From the NCBI GenBank assembly GCA_949516455.1, contig CATILC010000264.1, positions 1-7,304 of the forward strand: 7,304 nt of DNA, written 5' to 3'. Positions 6,531 to 7,304 of this stretch are shown in pieces (the first letter of the stretch is position 1; every line of letters begins with the position of its first letter). A program made the position numbers and the translations under genes. The DNA is from Flavobacteriia bacterium (GTDB lineage: Bacteria; Bacteroidota; Bacteroidia; Flavobacteriales; Schleiferiaceae). The notes under the pieces are model-generated. The model saw nothing but the letters and a program-made list of their open reading frames with translations. It was not told where the DNA came from and searched no databases.

Positions 6531-7304
6531 TCAGCCGATGGGTCCGCCCGCCAGTATTTCCTGGCTGCAACCTGAGGCAAATTCCTCAAAATTGGCATGG
6601 AAGCGCTTGGCAAGATCCTTTGCTACCTCATCGTATTGGTCTTTGTCTGCCCAGGTTTGGCGCGCATCCAGAATCTCGTCAGGCACCTCGGGGCAAGAGG
6701 TGGGAAAGTGCAGACCGAAAACCGGATGCTGCCTGTAGGAAGCGCCTTTGAGCGATCCGTTCAGAGCTGCCGTGATCATGGCGCGGGTGTACTTCAATTT
6801 GATCCGCTCTCCGACCCCGTAGGATCCACCAGACCAGCCTGTGTTCACCAACCAAACATTGACACCTGTTTCCCGCATTTTGGCTCCGAGCATTTCGGCA
6901 TAGACGGACGGGTGGAGTGGAATGAAAGCTTTTCCGAAGCATGCGGAAAATGAGGGCTGGGGTTCGGTGACGCCCATCTCGGTACCGGCCACTTTTGCCG
7001 TGTATCCAGAAATGAATTGATACATCGCCTGACCCGGGGTCAACTTACTGATGGGAGGCAATACGCCGAAGGCATCTGCCGTCAAGAAGAATACATTCTT
7101 AGGGTTGTGGCCCAGCGAGGGTTTTGCGATGTTGGTAATGTGGTCGATCGGGTAGCTTACACGTGTATTTTCTGTGATCGATCCATCTGTGTAATCCACA
7201 GTCTTGCTGCCTTCTTTATAGACGATGTTTTCAAGGATCGCTCCCTTGCGTATGGCGCCATAGATGTCAGGCTCTTTTTCTTTACTCAGGTCGATGGCCT
7301 TGGC
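6531..7304 (-). CDS. pckA: Phosphoenolpyruvate carboxykinase (ATP), C-terminal half; 5' end beyond the right edge
   Basis: The frame is open from the window edge (7304) to the TGA at 6533-6531, giving 257 residues of a protein of about 530-540. The enzyme converts oxaloacetate and ATP to PEP, CO2 and ADP, the entry step of gluconeogenesis, in the cytoplasm. The fragment begins AKAIDLSKEKEPDIYGAIRKGAILENIV, then shows ENTRVSYPIDHI (45-56) with the substrate-binding arginine at 48, VFFLTADAFGVLPPISKLTPGQAMYQFISGYTAKVAGTE (71-109), TEPQPSFSACFGKAF (113-127) and NVWLVNTGWSGGSYGVGERIKLKYTRAMI (149-177), all hallmarks of the ATP-dependent class. The Walker A-type kinase motif and the metal-binding aspartates lie upstream, outside the window. 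A GTG at 7199 is an internal valine codon and not the start. Relative to the E. coli enzyme as I remember it, there are a few extra residues after NTGW (SGGSYGVGE). No terminator is evident in the 20-base gap to pcm. Confidence 0.96.
   Translation of the reverse strand, partial: AKAIDLSKEKEPDIYGAIRKGAILENIVYKEGSKTVDYTDGSITENTRVSYPIDHITNIAKPSLGHNPKNVFFLTADAFGVLPPISKLTPGQAMYQFISGYTAKVAGTEMGVTEPQPSFSACFGKAFIPLHPSVYAEMLGAKMRETGVNVWLVNTGWSGGSYGVGERIKLKYTRAMITAALNGSLKGASYRQHPVFGLHFPTSCPEVPDEILDARQTWADKDQYDEVAKDLAKRFHANFEEFASGCSQEILAGGPIG

Noticed and set aside
1..7304. Apparent abundance of GATC
   Set aside because: Most copies fall in coding sequence where ATC (Ile) or GAT (Asp) codons create them; without a codon-corrected count there is no case for a special signal.

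Overview
This window is a piece of bacterial chromosome, most likely from the phylum Bacteroidota (flavobacterial or sphingobacterial/saprospiral side). Several things point that way: the SPFH protein, the isoaspartyl methyltransferase, the polyprenyl glycosylphosphotransferase and the hypothetical lipoprotein all read like Bacteroidota family members; upstream of start codons there are AT-rich stretches rather than strong Shine-Dalgarno sequences; and one intergenic region holds a near match to the Bacteroidota promoter form (TTG...TAnnTTTG). Genus or species cannot be told from the sequence. Gene density is high, with no gap above 135 bases. There is no mobile element, CRISPR array, tRNA or rRNA.

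Layout. (1) 1-686, minus: 5' part of an SPFH/band-7 membrane protein that runs off the left edge. (2) 687-820: divergent intergenic region. (3) 821-1504, plus: a YceI-family lipoprotein. (4) 1526-1551: a symmetric hairpin with A- and T-tracts that can terminate transcription from both sides. (5) 5767 down to 1571, minus: a compact four-gene run of Gfo/Idh/MocA sugar-nucleotide-type dehydrogenase, hypothetical lipoprotein, polyprenyl-phosphate sugar-1-phosphate transferase and 3-hydroxybutyryl-CoA dehydrogenase. The first two junctions are 4-base overlaps and the last gap is 11 bases, so this is almost certainly one operon ending at the shared terminator. (6) 5768-5862: divergent promoter region. 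(7) 5863-6510, plus: protein-L-isoaspartate O-methyltransferase with a GTG start. (8) 6531-7304, minus: C-terminal half of ATP-dependent PEP carboxykinase, running off the right edge.

How the genes fit together. The first three operon genes look like a small surface-glycan module: an NAD-dependent sugar-nucleotide oxidoreductase, an exported lipoprotein of unknown function, and the membrane enzyme that loads the first sugar phosphate onto undecaprenyl phosphate. The fourth gene, a fatty-acid/butyrate-type dehydrogenase, has no obvious part in that pathway. The remaining genes are housekeeping (PEP carboxykinase for gluconeogenesis, Pcm for protein repair) or envelope related (SPFH, YceI).

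The most notable point is the start of the glycosyltransferase. Its reading frame continues 44 codons upstream of the first conventional start (a TTG at 3762), and those codons encode the expected basic N-terminus and first membrane helix. No ATG, GTG or TTG lies in that stretch. The best start is a CTG at 3894 that overlaps the preceding stop as CTGA, exactly the geometry of the ATGA overlap one gene earlier. I see no convincing entirely new system; the hypothetical lipoprotein in the glycan operon is the best candidate for undescribed biology.
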